This document shows positions 50,566 to 59,790 of a stretch of 64,000 bases of DNA, piece by piece. The stretch comes from Verrucomicrobium sp. BvORR034 (GTDB lineage: Bacteria; Verrucomicrobiota; Verrucomicrobiia; Verrucomicrobiales; Verrucomicrobiaceae). Where the stretch lies: NCBI RefSeq assembly GCF_000739635.1, contig NZ_BATQ01000147.1:1-64000 (forward strand), in the 5' to 3' direction. Numbering within the stretch: position 1 is the first letter of the stretch; each line of letters opens with the position of its first letter. A program made the translations under genes and the position numbers. Under the pieces are notes generated by a model, which was given only the letters and a program-made list of their open reading frames with translations, was not told the origin of the DNA and made no database searches.

Positions 50566-51048
50566 CTAGCGGCTCAGATCGCCCTGGGAAAGCACAATGA
50601 ATCCACTCTTGTTGAGGGACTCCGCCCCTACTTCTGGATCATCCAGATACAATGCCAGCAAAGGTTTTCCGTGGGTTCTAGCCAACAACGGATAAGTGTG
50701 GTGAATGTTGATCTCAGCGCCGAGAAGCGCAGCCAGCGCATGTCCCAGGTCATGCACCCCCTCCTTGAGCTCCACCACCACAATGGTGCGGGAGGTGCAC
50801 GAATGACCGTGCTGCGTCAGCGTGTTGTGCGCCCCCTCTGGATCAGTGACCACCAGGCGGACCAGGGTCAGTTCGACCGAGTCCTGCACGGAGAAGCCGA
50901 GCACCTCGATCTCATGATCGTTGAGCAGCTTGACCAGGGAGAGCAGAGCCCCCACCTGATTATGCAGGAACACGGAAATCTGGCGGACCGGCGACTGGGC
51001 CTGGGTGATCTCCAGAGTGAGGGGCGGAATCTCGATGGAAGAGGACAT
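50566..51048 (-). CDS. ACT-domain protein
   Basis: A 160-residue protein with one or two ACT-like modules: SPVRQISVFLHNQVGALLSL and KLLNDHEIEVLGFSVQDSVE, then IVVVELKEGVHDLGHALAAL and NIHHTYPLLARTHGKPLLAL. ACT domains bind amino acids and regulate metabolic enzymes; standing alone they may act as sensors. The ligand is unknown. It lies downstream of the DUF6941-like and PBP2 genes on the same strand, separated by 98 bases. Confidence 0.75.
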   Translation of the reverse strand: MSSSIEIPPLTLEITQAQSPVRQISVFLHNQVGALLSLVKLLNDHEIEVLGFSVQDSVELTLVRLVVTDPEGAHNTLTQHGHSCTSRTIVVVELKEGVHDLGHALAALLGAEINIHHTYPLLARTHGKPLLALYLDDPEVGAESLNKSGFIVLSQGDLSR

Positions 51049-51146
51049 GATGGGAATCGTGACGCAGGAATCAGGCAAGTCTTTGGCGCATCTTGCAACA
51101 AAATACGCAACAGAGACCGGCTCAGGCCGTGAGAATCCCCACCGCC

Positions 51147-51572
51147 TCAACCCGCAGGCCCGCTGGAGGCCCGCATTTCTTCAAAACGGGTCACGCGGAA
51201 CGGAAGGTTGATGAGCACTTGTTCATCCAGGCTGACCACGAAACGATACACACCCGTCTTTTCAAACCGCAGCCTCTGGAGATTCAGAACGATGTTTCGC
51301 GTGACGAATGGCACCGCGCCAGGAGGAAAGGCCACATCCACCGTGGGTGGATAGGGCGGCATCACTTCCGCTCCGCTTTCGTCCTGCAGGACGATGCGCA
51401 TCTGATGACGCCCTACATCACGGGGCTCAAACAGAAGCCGGACGGCGAGAGAACATTGCGGATGCACCACCGGAAATTCCGGGGCGCACAAGGTGTCAAA
51501 AGCCCCCGTGATACAGAGCTTTCCCTGATAGTCCGCAGCAAAATCACAGAGGGTGGCGAGCAGGAGTTGCAT
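51147..51572 (-). CDS. DUF6941-like protein
   Basis: A 141-residue soluble protein: MQLLLATLCDFAADYQGKLC, ITGAFDTLCAPEFPVVHPQC, LAVRLLFEPRDVGRHQMRIV, then PFVTRNIVLNLQRLRFEKTG and VYRFVVSLDEQVLINLPFRV. This layout matches the DUF6941 family in my recollection; no biochemical function is known. No signal peptide or membrane segment is seen. The ATG at 51572 starts at the conserved part; the gene lies 52 bases after pbp2 and may be translated from the same transcript. Confidence 0.65.
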   Translation of the reverse strand: MQLLLATLCDFAADYQGKLCITGAFDTLCAPEFPVVHPQCSLAVRLLFEPRDVGRHQMRIVLQDESGAEVMPPYPPTVDVAFPPGAVPFVTRNIVLNLQRLRFEKTGVYRFVVSLDEQVLINLPFRVTRFEEMRASSGPAG

Positions 51573-51624
51573 GCTGTCTGGGTGAATCGTGGCGGAACCC
51601 CACCTGGGCCTGCCCTTCTCTCGA

Positions 51625-53703
51625 TCAACGACCGAACAGCTTCCGCAAGAATCCGCCAAAGCCTTTGCGCTCCTCTTGGGGAGGCGGCGGAGGCGGAGGC
51701 GGTGCGCCGCCTGCAGGTCCCGAGCCGGAGCCGTAGCTGCGCCCCCCTTCGACTTCTTCGTCCGCGCTGGAGACAGGAATTCCCTTGGCGCTGCCTTCAG
51801 CCTGTACAGCTAGCAGGAGGGGCTCCTCGGGATTGGCATCCTTCAGGATGCGCTCAAACACGTCATGCACAATCGGGGCGGCCTTACGCCCACCGCTGAC
51901 GTCTTCACCCGGCTGCCCTTCATAGATCACGGCATATGCATAGACGGGATTGTCGGCGGGCAGGAAGCCGGTGAACCAAGCGAGGTTCCGGTCCTCCGCC
52001 GGCTTCCACTGTGCGGTACCGGTCTTCCCAGCTATCTGGCACTGTTCAAGTGCTGCGGCACGCCCCGTGCCTCCAGAACCATTTACCACCGCCACCATGC
52101 CTTTGACCACGGATTCACGCGCGTCCTGGCGAAGGTCCACGCGACGACGGGTGGATGACGAAAAAGCCTGCACGACCCGGTCGTTGGGATCCTGAATCTG
52201 CTTCACCAGCCGCGCCTGGGGCATGTTCACCCCATCAGCGAGCGCCGCCATGGCTTGCACTGTCTGAAGCGGGGTCACCAGCGTGGCCCCCTGGCCGATG
52301 GAGAAGTTTGCGATGTCGCCACTCATCATCTTGGAGCCGTAGCGCCCCATCCACCACGAGTCGGTGGGCACGAATCCAGGAGATTCTGCAGCAAGGGGAA
52401 TGCCCGTGCGTTCCCCGAAACCGAGGCGCATGGCTGTATCGGAGATGGCCGGAGCCCCAATGGCCATGCCCGCCTGGTAGAACCAGGTGTTGCACGAGCG
52501 CTTGATGGCGCTCACCACGTTCATGTAACCTTCGCCGTCGCGGTTCCAGTTTTTGAAATAACGGTCGCCGATCCAGAGGCTGGGGCTGCAGTCGTAACCA
52601 GTGCGGGCTGTCACAACACCGCTCTCCAGGGCCGCCAGGGACACCACCACCTTGAAGGTGGACGCCGGAGGGTACTCACCGCGGAAGGCTCGAGCCAGCA
52701 TCGGCAGGCGCTTGTCCTCATTCAGACGCTGGAAGTTTTCCGAGGTGATCCCAGGGATGAAAAGATTGGGGTCAAACAGCGGATAGGACGCCAGGGCCAG
52801 CACATCGCCAGACTTCACGTCCATGATGACCATGGCCCCACCCTTGGTGTTCTGCTCGAGGGCCTCCTCGGCATACTTCTGGAAGTTGTAATCCAGCGTG
52901 GTGACCACGTTGTTGCCAGGCACGGGGCGGCGTACGGTTTCCTCCGTCGCCTTGGTTCCGTCCGAATTGAAGAGGACGTTCACCACCCCGGGCTTGCCCT
53001 CCAGATCTTTGTCGAAGGACTTTTCCAGACCATCGCGGCCTTCCGTCTCTTCAAAAATAGGATCGCCATCCTGCGCTGGCGTGGTCGGCAGCGCCCGCTT
53101 GCGGCCCACAAAGCCGATAACATGCGGCGCACTGGCCCCTTTCGGGTACACGCGCAGGTAGGCCGCCTGCAGCAGGACGCCGCTGCCGGGCTTCAACAAC
53201 GGGGTCAGCTTCCGCTGTTGATCGGCGGTGATTTCCTCATTCAAGCCGTCCACGCTTGAAAAGACCATCGGGAGCCACCGACGGTTCTTGTAGTGGGAGA
53301 GCAGCTTCTCAGGCGTCATGTCCCACCGTTTGCCCAGCAGGGTGTTGGCCTGCATGATGCGGGACCGCCCATAGCCGATGATCTCCGCGTCCGTCGCTCC
53401 CTTGCCGAGAAAGGGGTAGTTCAGCGCCAGGTACATCACCACCCGGGACTGGGCCAGCGGGACACCGTTGCGATCCACAATCTGGCCACGAGGCGCAGGA
53501 ATGTTCAGATTGAGCGCTCGCGCCTCGCTTTCCGTCTTCCAACCGGCGGTGAGCTCCTTTTTCTTCGTCGGTGGATCGCCTGGATCTTCATTCACCGGCA
53601 CGGCCTTCATGGCCACGGGTGACTGGGCACCTAGCATGCCGGCCCCCAGAACTGGGGCGACCGTCAAAGCGAGCAGTGTGATGGGGTTCCGAAATCGGGA
53701 CAT
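51625..53703 (-). CDS. mrdA: penicillin-binding protein 2 (class B transpeptidase)
   Basis: A 692-residue class B PBP that cross-links peptidoglycan, normally with RodA during elongation. A short N-terminal anchor (FRNPITLLALTVAPVLGAGM) is followed by the pedestal/dimer domain (APRGQIVDRNGVPLA at about 70-85) and the transpeptidase domain: SxxK as Ser348-Thr-Phe-Lys351, SxN as Ser403-Cys-Asn405, KTG at 560-562. The ending is odd: a Gly/Pro run (GGAPPPPPPPPQEERK) and a short basic helix, not common in PBP2. rodA is not adjacent. The ATG at 53703 gives the anchor. Confidence 0.88.
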   Translation of the reverse strand: MSRFRNPITLLALTVAPVLGAGMLGAQSPVAMKAVPVNEDPGDPPTKKKELTAGWKTESEARALNLNIPAPRGQIVDRNGVPLAQSRVVMYLALNYPFLGKGATDAEIIGYGRSRIMQANTLLGKRWDMTPEKLLSHYKNRRWLPMVFSSVDGLNEEITADQQRKLTPLLKPGSGVLLQAAYLRVYPKGASAPHVIGFVGRKRALPTTPAQDGDPIFEETEGRDGLEKSFDKDLEGKPGVVNVLFNSDGTKATEETVRRPVPGNNVVTTLDYNFQKYAEEALEQNTKGGAMVIMDVKSGDVLALASYPLFDPNLFIPGITSENFQRLNEDKRLPMLARAFRGEYPPASTFKVVVSLAALESGVVTARTGYDCSPSLWIGDRYFKNWNRDGEGYMNVVSAIKRSCNTWFYQAGMAIGAPAISDTAMRLGFGERTGIPLAAESPGFVPTDSWWMGRYGSKMMSGDIANFSIGQGATLVTPLQTVQAMAALADGVNMPQARLVKQIQDPNDRVVQAFSSSTRRRVDLRQDARESVVKGMVAVVNGSGGTGRAAALEQCQIAGKTGTAQWKPAEDRNLAWFTGFLPADNPVYAYAVIYEGQPGEDVSGGRKAAPIVHDVFERILKDANPEEPLLLAVQAEGSAKGIPVSSADEEVEGGRSYGSGSGPAGGAPPPPPPPPQEERKGFGGFLRKLFGR

Positions 53704-53800
53704 GAGCAGGCAGGAAGGCCGTGAGAGAGTCAAACTCGGCACGTTCGAGTCGAAGGTGCGGCTCGTCAAGAACTCCCACTCAAGTCACCCCGCCCGTCAC

Positions 53801-54496
53801 TCAGGGGAGCTGGCGACGGCGACGCACCAGCAGAATCACGCCCACTGCTCCCAGCAGCAGCGCCCCACCGGGCTCCGGCACCGCCTGCACGTTCACAAAA
53901 CTGGCGGAAGCACCCTGCGTCCCAATCTCCTGGACGTGGATCCCGATTCTGAGATCTCCATTGTTGATCGCTCCAAGCAAACCTGAGTACCCCTCCAGAC
54001 TCTGGAAGGCCACGGTGAGAGATTCGCCCGTATCCAGACCATTTTTGGAAGGAGGCGGATTGGATTGGAACAGGTAGTCCGAGTCGAAGCCTGCATTCTG
54101 GCCGGCAGGAAGGTTGCCCCCACCGCCTGCCACCGAGTAGGACACCGCATTGTCGGGCCCGACCGTCGTCCAGGAGATGATGGAGGGCGAGCTCAGCAGA
54201 TCGAGCGAATCCTCGAAATAGATGTTCGTGATCGTGGGTTGGGTGCCACTGACCCAGGACGACTGCGAATTATTGGAGGTATTCGCAATCGTAAAATAGA
54301 ACGTGTTGGCGTTGGGGCCCTGGGCCAGGCTGTACTGGAACGACACGCTCTGAAGGAGACTCACGTCAAAATTCGGCGTGATCAGGCTGAACGAACCAGT
54401 GGCTTGCGCCTGCGTCAGCCGGGAGAATCCCAATAGGGCGAAGGCGAAAATCAGAACGGCCTTAGCCGTCATCGAGAAGGGTGCTTTAGAGCTCAT
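53801..54496 (-). CDS. PEP-CTERM-sorted secreted protein
   Basis: A 231-residue exported protein with signal MSSKAPFSMTAKAVLIFAFALLGFSRLTQA. The mature part is Ser/Asn-rich and probably beta-sandwich. The C-terminus is a sorting signal: VPEPGGALLLGAVGVILLVRRRR, that is VPEP motif, membrane helix and basic patch. Such proteins are processed by exosortase and displayed on, or released from, the outer surface, often in exopolysaccharide. No exosortase gene is in the window. It is divergent from pstS. Confidence 0.85.
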   Translation of the reverse strand: MSSKAPFSMTAKAVLIFAFALLGFSRLTQAQATGSFSLITPNFDVSLLQSVSFQYSLAQGPNANTFYFTIANTSNNSQSSWVSGTQPTITNIYFEDSLDLLSSPSIISWTTVGPDNAVSYSVAGGGGNLPAGQNAGFDSDYLFQSNPPPSKNGLDTGESLTVAFQSLEGYSGLLGAINNGDLRIGIHVQEIGTQGASASFVNVQAVPEPGGALLLGAVGVILLVRRRRQLP

Positions 54497-54818
54497 AAAA
54501 GTGCGCCTCAAAATTGTTAAACAACTCAATCCTGAAGACGCTTATAAGCGAAACTTCTCAAAAATGCACGCACTACTTTTGATGATTTCTCATATTTATG
54601 TATCCATCACTCTTGCATTATCATTTTTGAGACCATAACGACACGTAAATGGAAGGCATGGAGGGGCCGCGTTATTTCAGAGAAGGCCCGGAGCGTGAAC
54701 CCTTTGCTCTTGTGACGTTTTGTTCACCCACCCCACCTTGCTGGAGGTGGGGCTGTTCCCGAAGGTGGAGAAGCCGGTTCAAAGCCGGCGAGTGAAACAC
54801 AATCGAACACACCAACAC
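54497..54818. other. AT-rich divergent regulatory region upstream of pstS
   Basis: A 322-base gap between the PEP-CTERM gene and pstS. The half next to the PEP-CTERM gene (about 54500-54640) is markedly AT-rich, unlike the flanks. A perfect hairpin CCCCACCT-TTGCTG-AGGTGGGG lies at 54731-54752 and a weaker GCCGG/CCGGC pair just after it, both in the probable pstS leader. I could not recognise a canonical Pho box with 11-base periodicity. Confidence 0.45.
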
Positions 54819-55625
54819 ATGAAATCCACCATCATCACCTCGCTGCTGGCCCTCGCGTTCACGGCCGGATTGAACGCCCAGAGCGTGCTGCGCGTGCGCG
54901 GCTCCGATACGCTGGGTGCGAAGCTTGTCCCCCAGTGGGCAGAACAGTTTAAGAAGCAGGGCGGCGGCGTCAGCTTTGACATCGCGGCTGAAGGCTCCTC
55001 CACCGCTTTCACCAACCTCGCCGCAGGCACCGCCGAAATCGGTATGTCCTCCCGCAAGGTGAAGGACGACGAGCGCACCTTCGCCAAAACCAAGGGCGTG
55101 TTCCTCACCGAACATGAAGTGGCCTGGGACATGATCGCCGTTGTGGTGAACAAGAACAATCCAGTGGCCAACCTGACCAAGAAGCAGATCGCTGGCATCT
55201 TCACCGGCGCGATCAAAGACTGGAGCGAAGTCGGCGGCACCCCCGGCCCGATCTCTGTGTACACCCGCAACACCTCCTCCGGCACCTACAAAGACTGGCA
55301 GACGCTGGCCATGAAGGGCAAGGACTACGCCTCCAGCAGCCAGAAGATGGCTGGCAACGAGCAGATCGTGGCTGAAACGGCCGGCAACGCCGGTGGCATC
55401 GGTTACGTAGGCCTCGCTTACGCTCATGGCAAAGGCATCAAAGCGATCTCCGTGGACGGCACCGCCCCCACCCCTGAGAACGTGAAAGGCTATGCTTACA
55501 GCCGCCCCACCTTCTTCTACACGAACGGCGCCCCTCAGGGCAAAGTGAAGGAGTTCATTGACTTCGTGCACAGCGACGCTGGCAAGAAGGTCTCCCAGCT
55601 GGTGGGCTTCATCCCCGCCAAGTAA
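54819..55625 (+). CDS. pstS: phosphate ABC transporter substrate-binding protein
   Basis: A 268-residue periplasmic binding protein with signal MKSTIITSLLALAFTAGLNAQ. VLRVRGSDTLGAKLVPQWAEQF, DIAAEGSSTAFTNLAAGTAEI, DMIAVVVNKNNPVANLTKKQI, ISVYTRNTSSGTYKDWQTLA (ligand loop) and a hydrophobic KVSQLVGFIPAK end match the PstS-like PBP family. It delivers phosphate to PstCA. The ATG at 54819 gives the signal. A strong terminator lies between it and pstC, which should raise pstS mRNA over the other subunits. Confidence 0.9.
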   Translation: MKSTIITSLLALAFTAGLNAQSVLRVRGSDTLGAKLVPQWAEQFKKQGGGVSFDIAAEGSSTAFTNLAAGTAEIGMSSRKVKDDERTFAKTKGVFLTEHEVAWDMIAVVVNKNNPVANLTKKQIAGIFTGAIKDWSEVGGTPGPISVYTRNTSSGTYKDWQTLAMKGKDYASSSQKMAGNEQIVAETAGNAGGIGYVGLAYAHGKGIKAISVDGTAPTPENVKGYAYSRPTFFYTNGAPQGKVKEFIDFVHSDAGKKVSQLVGFIPAK

Positions 55626-55656
55626 GACTCCGAAACGCACTCATCCCGTGATTCTC

Positions 55657-55699
55657 GCCCGATGGGAGACAGCATCTGCCGCCTCCCATCGGGCTTTTT
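55657..55699 (+). terminator. intra-operon terminator/attenuator between pstS and pstC
   Basis: A 12-bp perfect stem (GCCCGATGGGAG / CTCCCATCGGGC) is followed by TTTTT. It lies 32 bases after pstS and 65 bases before pstC, consistent with stoichiometric over-expression of the binding protein. Confidence 0.88.
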
Positions 55700-55763
55700 G
55701 TCTCGCCAGACTCCCCTTTCTCTTTCAGTCCCAGCTTCGATCAAGTTTTGCCCGTAACATCGC

Positions 55764-57695
55764 ATGAACGAGGAAAAGCCCAGCCCCAGCAGTGACTTTC
55801 AAGGTCTCATCAAGCCGCCCAGCTTCCTCGGGCTGCGGGTGGACCGCCAGAGCTTGATCAAACACTTTTTCACAGGAAGCGCCGCCGTCACGATCCTGAC
55901 GCTCTTCCTGATCATGTACTCCCTGCTCAAAGAGGGCACGGGGTTCATTCCCACCTACCAGTTTGAACTGAAGGTGTACCGCCAGGCCGGCCTTGAGTTC
56001 TGCGACTTCATCCAGAAGCCTCTCACGGAAAACACCGCGCTCCTGAGCAAACTGAACCGCGCTGTCAACGCAGACACCGCCACCCTCACCCAGAAGGCCC
56101 AGGTCCGCCGTGATGCCCTGTTCCTGGCCAAAGGACGGGTTGAGGAAAAAACAGCCCGCCTGCGTGAGGCCGTGACAGAGGCCGTCGAAACTGCCAATAC
56201 CCCTCCGGAAAAACTCGCACAGGCCCGCCAGGCGCTCAATGAGGCGAACGCAAAGGCCGTGGGAGAAGAGGCCTTCCCGGATGTGTACAGTGCGGAAGAA
56301 CGCCGCCAGATCGCGTCCGATCTCGGCACTCTGCAGCCTGATGCCGCCGAACCTCCCGCGATCATCAAGACCTTGAGCGCCGAGTTCGCCGAACAAGACC
56401 GCATCGCCAAGGAAAAGTACGCGGGTTTCCTCGAAGCCGTCGAAGCCTTCGAAGAGGCCACCGAACCGATCGTGGAGCTTCATGACGGGATCGCCGAGCT
56501 GGCCAAGTCCACCAAGGAAGCCGCGGTACAACAGCACATGGCCGAGGATGCCAAGGCCCAATTGCTGGCCGCCGCTGAATCCGCCAAGACCCCCGAAGCG
56601 AAAGCCAACTTCCAGAAAGAAGCGGATGCGACCTCGCTGGAGGCCATCGACTACAAAGGCAAGATCGAGCCCATCGTGGCCAAGCTTCCCGAGTATGAGG
56701 CCATGGTCCCGACCTATGTTGCCGCCATCAAGGCCGCAATGGAAAAGGTCCCCCAGAAGGGTGAAACCAAGGAGTCCACCGCACTGATCAACGAAGTGCG
56801 CAAGCAGCTCCCCAAGCACCTCACTCATGCTGAGGAGTCCCCGGCCCTGATGAAAGCCTGGCAGTGGGACAAGCCCATTCCGATGGTTCAAGCCCTTACC
56901 GCCTTCCTGTTCGGCGGCGACTGGATTACCAACAGCTCCTGGCAGGACTTTTACGGTGTGGTGCCCCTGCTGACCGGCTCCCTCCTGATCGCCGTGATCG
57001 CCCTGGTCATCGCCCTGCCCTTGAGCGTCGGCGCCGCGATCTACACGAACCAGTTCGCCTCGCCGCGCGAGCAGGAGCTCATCAAGCCCTTCATTGAATT
57101 CATCCAGGCCATCCCCTCCGTAGTGCTCGGCTTCATCGGCATCTCAGTGGTGGGCGACCTCATCAAGGAGACCAGCAATGTGGCCTGGTTGCAATGGATC
57201 CCCGGCTTCCCCGTCCAGGAACGCCTGAACATGTTCAACGCCGGCCTGCTGCTCGCCCTCATGGCCATCCCGACGATGTTCAGCCTCGCCGAGGACGCCA
57301 TCCAGAACGTGCCCCGCGCCTTCAGCGAGGCGAGCGAGGCTCTGGGTGCCACGAAGCTCCAGACCGTCTTTCGCGTGATCTTCCCCGCCTCCCTCTCCGG
57401 GGTGTTCGCCGCGATGCTCCTCGGTCTGGGCCGCATCATCGGTGAAACAATGGTGGTGCTCCTGGTCGCAGGCAACCGAATCGCCATCCCGGACTTCTCC
57501 GACGGCATCGGAACGGTCTTCCAGCCGGCCCACACCCTTACGGGCATCATTGCCCAGGAACTGGGTGAGGTGTCCAAGGGCAGCTCCCACTGGCAGGCGC
57601 TCTTCATGGTGGGCATCCTCCTGTTCACCATCTCGCTCCTCATCAACTTCGTCTCCCGCAAAGTCGTGAAGCGTTTCCAGCTTCCCAAGATCTGA
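55764..57695 (+). CDS. pstC: phosphate ABC transporter permease PstC with a long helical insert
   Basis: A 643-residue permease, about twice the usual PstC length of about 300. A first membrane segment lies at about 38-55 (SAAVTILTLFLIMYSLLKEG). Residues about 65-370 are Ala/Glu/Lys-rich and strongly helical, with heptad-like stretches such as AAVQQHMAEDAKAQLLAAAE, followed by the permease core (about 400-640): LTGSLLIAVIALVIALPLSV, EFIQAIPSVVLGFIGISVVG and the EAA loop EASEALGATKLQTVFRVIFP. The insert probably reaches into the periplasm as a coiled-coil hairpin. The ATG at 55764 is used. Confidence 0.9.
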   Translation: MNEEKPSPSSDFQGLIKPPSFLGLRVDRQSLIKHFFTGSAAVTILTLFLIMYSLLKEGTGFIPTYQFELKVYRQAGLEFCDFIQKPLTENTALLSKLNRAVNADTATLTQKAQVRRDALFLAKGRVEEKTARLREAVTEAVETANTPPEKLAQARQALNEANAKAVGEEAFPDVYSAEERRQIASDLGTLQPDAAEPPAIIKTLSAEFAEQDRIAKEKYAGFLEAVEAFEEATEPIVELHDGIAELAKSTKEAAVQQHMAEDAKAQLLAAAESAKTPEAKANFQKEADATSLEAIDYKGKIEPIVAKLPEYEAMVPTYVAAIKAAMEKVPQKGETKESTALINEVRKQLPKHLTHAEESPALMKAWQWDKPIPMVQALTAFLFGGDWITNSSWQDFYGVVPLLTGSLLIAVIALVIALPLSVGAAIYTNQFASPREQELIKPFIEFIQAIPSVVLGFIGISVVGDLIKETSNVAWLQWIPGFPVQERLNMFNAGLLLALMAIPTMFSLAEDAIQNVPRAFSEASEALGATKLQTVFRVIFPASLSGVFAAMLLGLGRIIGETMVVLLVAGNRIAIPDFSDGIGTVFQPAHTLTGIIAQELGEVSKGSSHWQALFMVGILLFTISLLINFVSRKVVKRFQLPKI

Positions 57696-57754
57696 CCCCG
57701 AAGCGATTGGTTCTTTCCTAAAACCAGAGATTGAGACCACCCTCTCCTGCTCCC

Positions 57755-58891
57755 ATGCACGCACCCGCCACTTCAGCCCTGCTGGAAAACCCCTTTGCGA
57801 AGCGCAGGTCGCACCGCGAGACCTACGAGTTCATCGTCAGGTCCGTCTTGCGCGGCGCCACGTACCTCATCCTGTTCGCCACCGCGGCGATCTTCCTCCA
57901 CATCATTGTCAAAGGTTCGCCCATCCTGTTCCAGGCCAAGGCCCCTTTCATCAATGTGGAGTTCCTCACGAAGCTGCCTGAAACCCTCCACGTGCTGGAG
58001 GACAAGCAGGGCCACATCTACAAGACCGACCCGAAAGGAGCGGATGCCATCAAGCATCAGCTCGGTGACAACCTCCGCCAGGAAAAGACCATCTCCTATT
58101 CCGGCGGCGGCATCCTCGGTCCCATCGTAGGCACCTTCCTGCTGGTGCTGGTCTGCATTGTGATTGCCCTCTTCTTGGGCATCTCGTCTGCGATCTACCT
58201 CAGTGAATACGCCAAGCCCGGCAAGTTCATTGAGTGGGTACGGCTGGCCATCCTGAACCTCGCCGGTGTGCCTTCCGTGGTCTTCGGCCTCTTCGGTCTC
58301 GGGGTCTTCGTTCTGGCTGCTCCCGTCTTTACCAACACCCCTCTGGATCGAGCCCTGCTGGTGATTCCGCTGGGATTCACCCAGATGAGCTTCCAGGGAT
58401 GGGACACGAGTGTCCTGAGCGGTGCCTTCACCCTCGCCTTCGTCATCCTTCCGGTCATCATCACCGCCAGTGAGGAGTGCCTCCGCGCGGTGCCGATGGG
58501 CTTCCGCGAGACTTCCCTTGCTCTGGGCGCCACCCGCTGGCAGACCATCTGGCGCAGCGTTCTCCCCTTCGCCATGCCGGGCATCCTGACCTCCAGCATT
58601 CTGGGCATCGCCCGCGCCGCTGGCGAGACGGCCCCGATCATGTTCACCGCAGCCCTGGCGTTCAAAGACAAGCTGCCCTGGCAGGGTGAAGCAGGCTTCG
58701 GCGGCGTCTTCACAGAATCCGTACAGGCCCTTCCCTATCACATCTACACCCTGGCGGCCCGCATCCCGCAGAATGAATACTCGGAGCGTGCCCAGTATGG
58801 TTCCGTTTTCGTCTTCCTCGTTCTCGTCATGACCCTTGCCACCGCTTCGGTCTTGCTCCGTCGTAAACTCCGCGCCAAATACAAATGGTAA
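57755..58891 (+). CDS. pstA: phosphate ABC transporter permease PstA with an extracytoplasmic insert
   Basis: A 378-residue permease, somewhat longer than the usual ~290. The first membrane segment ([20 protein letters not shown]) is followed by a ~65-residue soluble stretch ([40 protein letters not shown]) before the remaining membrane segments and the EAA loop ([20 protein letters not shown]). It pairs with PstC. The ATG at 57755 is preferred to an upstream TTG. Its stop lies inside the first codons of the first pstB (7-base overlap). Confidence 0.9.
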   Translation: MHAPATSALLENPFAKRRSHRETYEFIVRSVLRGATYLILFATAAIFLHIIVKGSPILFQAKAPFINVEFLTKLPETLHVLEDKQGHIYKTDPKGADAIKHQLGDNLRQEKTISYSGGGILGPIVGTFLLVLVCIVIALFLGISSAIYLSEYAKPGKFIEWVRLAILNLAGVPSVVFGLFGLGVFVLAAPVFTNTPLDRALLVIPLGFTQMSFQGWDTSVLSGAFTLAFVILPVIITASEECLRAVPMGFRETSLALGATRWQTIWRSVLPFAMPGILTSSILGIARAAGETAPIMFTAALAFKDKLPWQGEAGFGGVFTESVQALPYHIYTLAARIPQNEYSERAQYGSVFVFLVLVMTLATASVLLRRKLRAKYKW

Positions 58892-59733
58892 CCGCCGAAC
58901 CACCCCAAAAAGCCGTGGAAGTTCTCAAAACTACCGAAACGAAATCGGTCGAGACACCCGAGGCCGCCCCTACCGGGGAGACCATGATTTCCGTTCGGAA
59001 CATGGACTTCAACTACGGAACCAAGCGCGCCCTCCATGGCATCAACATGGAGATCCCTTCCCGCCAGGTCACCGCATTCATCGGTCCCTCAGGTTGCGGC
59101 AAGTCCACCCTCCTGCGCTGCTTCAACCGCATCAACGACCGCATCGCCGGAGCTCACATCTCTGGCGGCCAGGTGGTCATTAAAGGCAAGAACATCTATG
59201 ATGCCGATGTGGATACGACCCAGCTCCGCCGTCAGGTGGGCATGGTGTTCCAGAAGTACAACCCCTTCCCCAAGAGCATCTACGAGAACGTCGTGTACGG
59301 CCTCCGCATCAACGGTGTGAAGAAGAAGTCCGACCTGGATGACGCCTGTGAGTACGCCCTGAAGGCCGCGGCCCTCTGGGAGGAATGCAAGGACCGTCTG
59401 AAGGCCAACGCCTTCGGCCTCTCCGGTGGCCAGATGCAGCGCCTTTGCATCGCCCGTGCCGTGGCCGTCAAGCCGGACGTGCTGCTCATGGATGAGCCCT
59501 GCTCCGCCCTTGACCCCATCGCCACCCTCAAGGTGGAAGAACTCATCGTGGATCTGAAGAAGGACTACACCGTGGTCATCGTCACCCACAACATGCAGCA
59601 GGCCCGCCGCGTGGCGGAACTCACCGCCTTCATGTATCTGGGAGAGCTCATCGAGTTCGCTGAAACTGACCAGATCTTCGGCAATCCCCAGCAGAAGAAA
59701 ACGGAAGACTACGTCCGTGGTCAGTTCAGCTGA
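58885..59733 (+). CDS. pstB: phosphate ABC transporter ATPase PstB, first copy
   Basis: A 282-residue ATPase. After a ~35-residue polar N-terminal extension ([20 protein letters not shown]) come [20 protein letters not shown], Walker [12 protein letters not shown], the Q-loop region [19 protein letters not shown], signature [15 protein letters not shown], Walker [14 protein letters not shown] and the H-loop [14 protein letters not shown], all typical of PstB. It overlaps pstA by seven bases. A second, clearly paralogous ATPase gene follows 57 bases later. Confidence 0.94.
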   Translation: MVTAEPPQKAVEVLKTTETKSVETPEAAPTGETMISVRNMDFNYGTKRALHGINMEIPSRQVTAFIGPSGCGKSTLLRCFNRINDRIAGAHISGGQVVIKGKNIYDADVDTTQLRRQVGMVFQKYNPFPKSIYENVVYGLRINGVKKKSDLDDACEYALKAAALWEECKDRLKANAFGLSGGQMQRLCIARAVAVKPDVLLMDEPCSALDPIATLKVEELIVDLKKDYTVVIVTHNMQQARRVAELTAFMYLGELIEFAETDQIFGNPQQKKTEDYVRGQFS

Positions 59734-59790
59734 TCACTCCGCCGCCCTCCCTCCCATTTCCGGCAAAAGAGTGCGAACCCTCCCTGCCCC

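Noticed and set aside
54650-54818. Pho box upstream of pstS
   Set aside because: No pair of TGTCA-like or other known Pho repeats with 11-base spacing was found; a lone GTTCACC is not enough.
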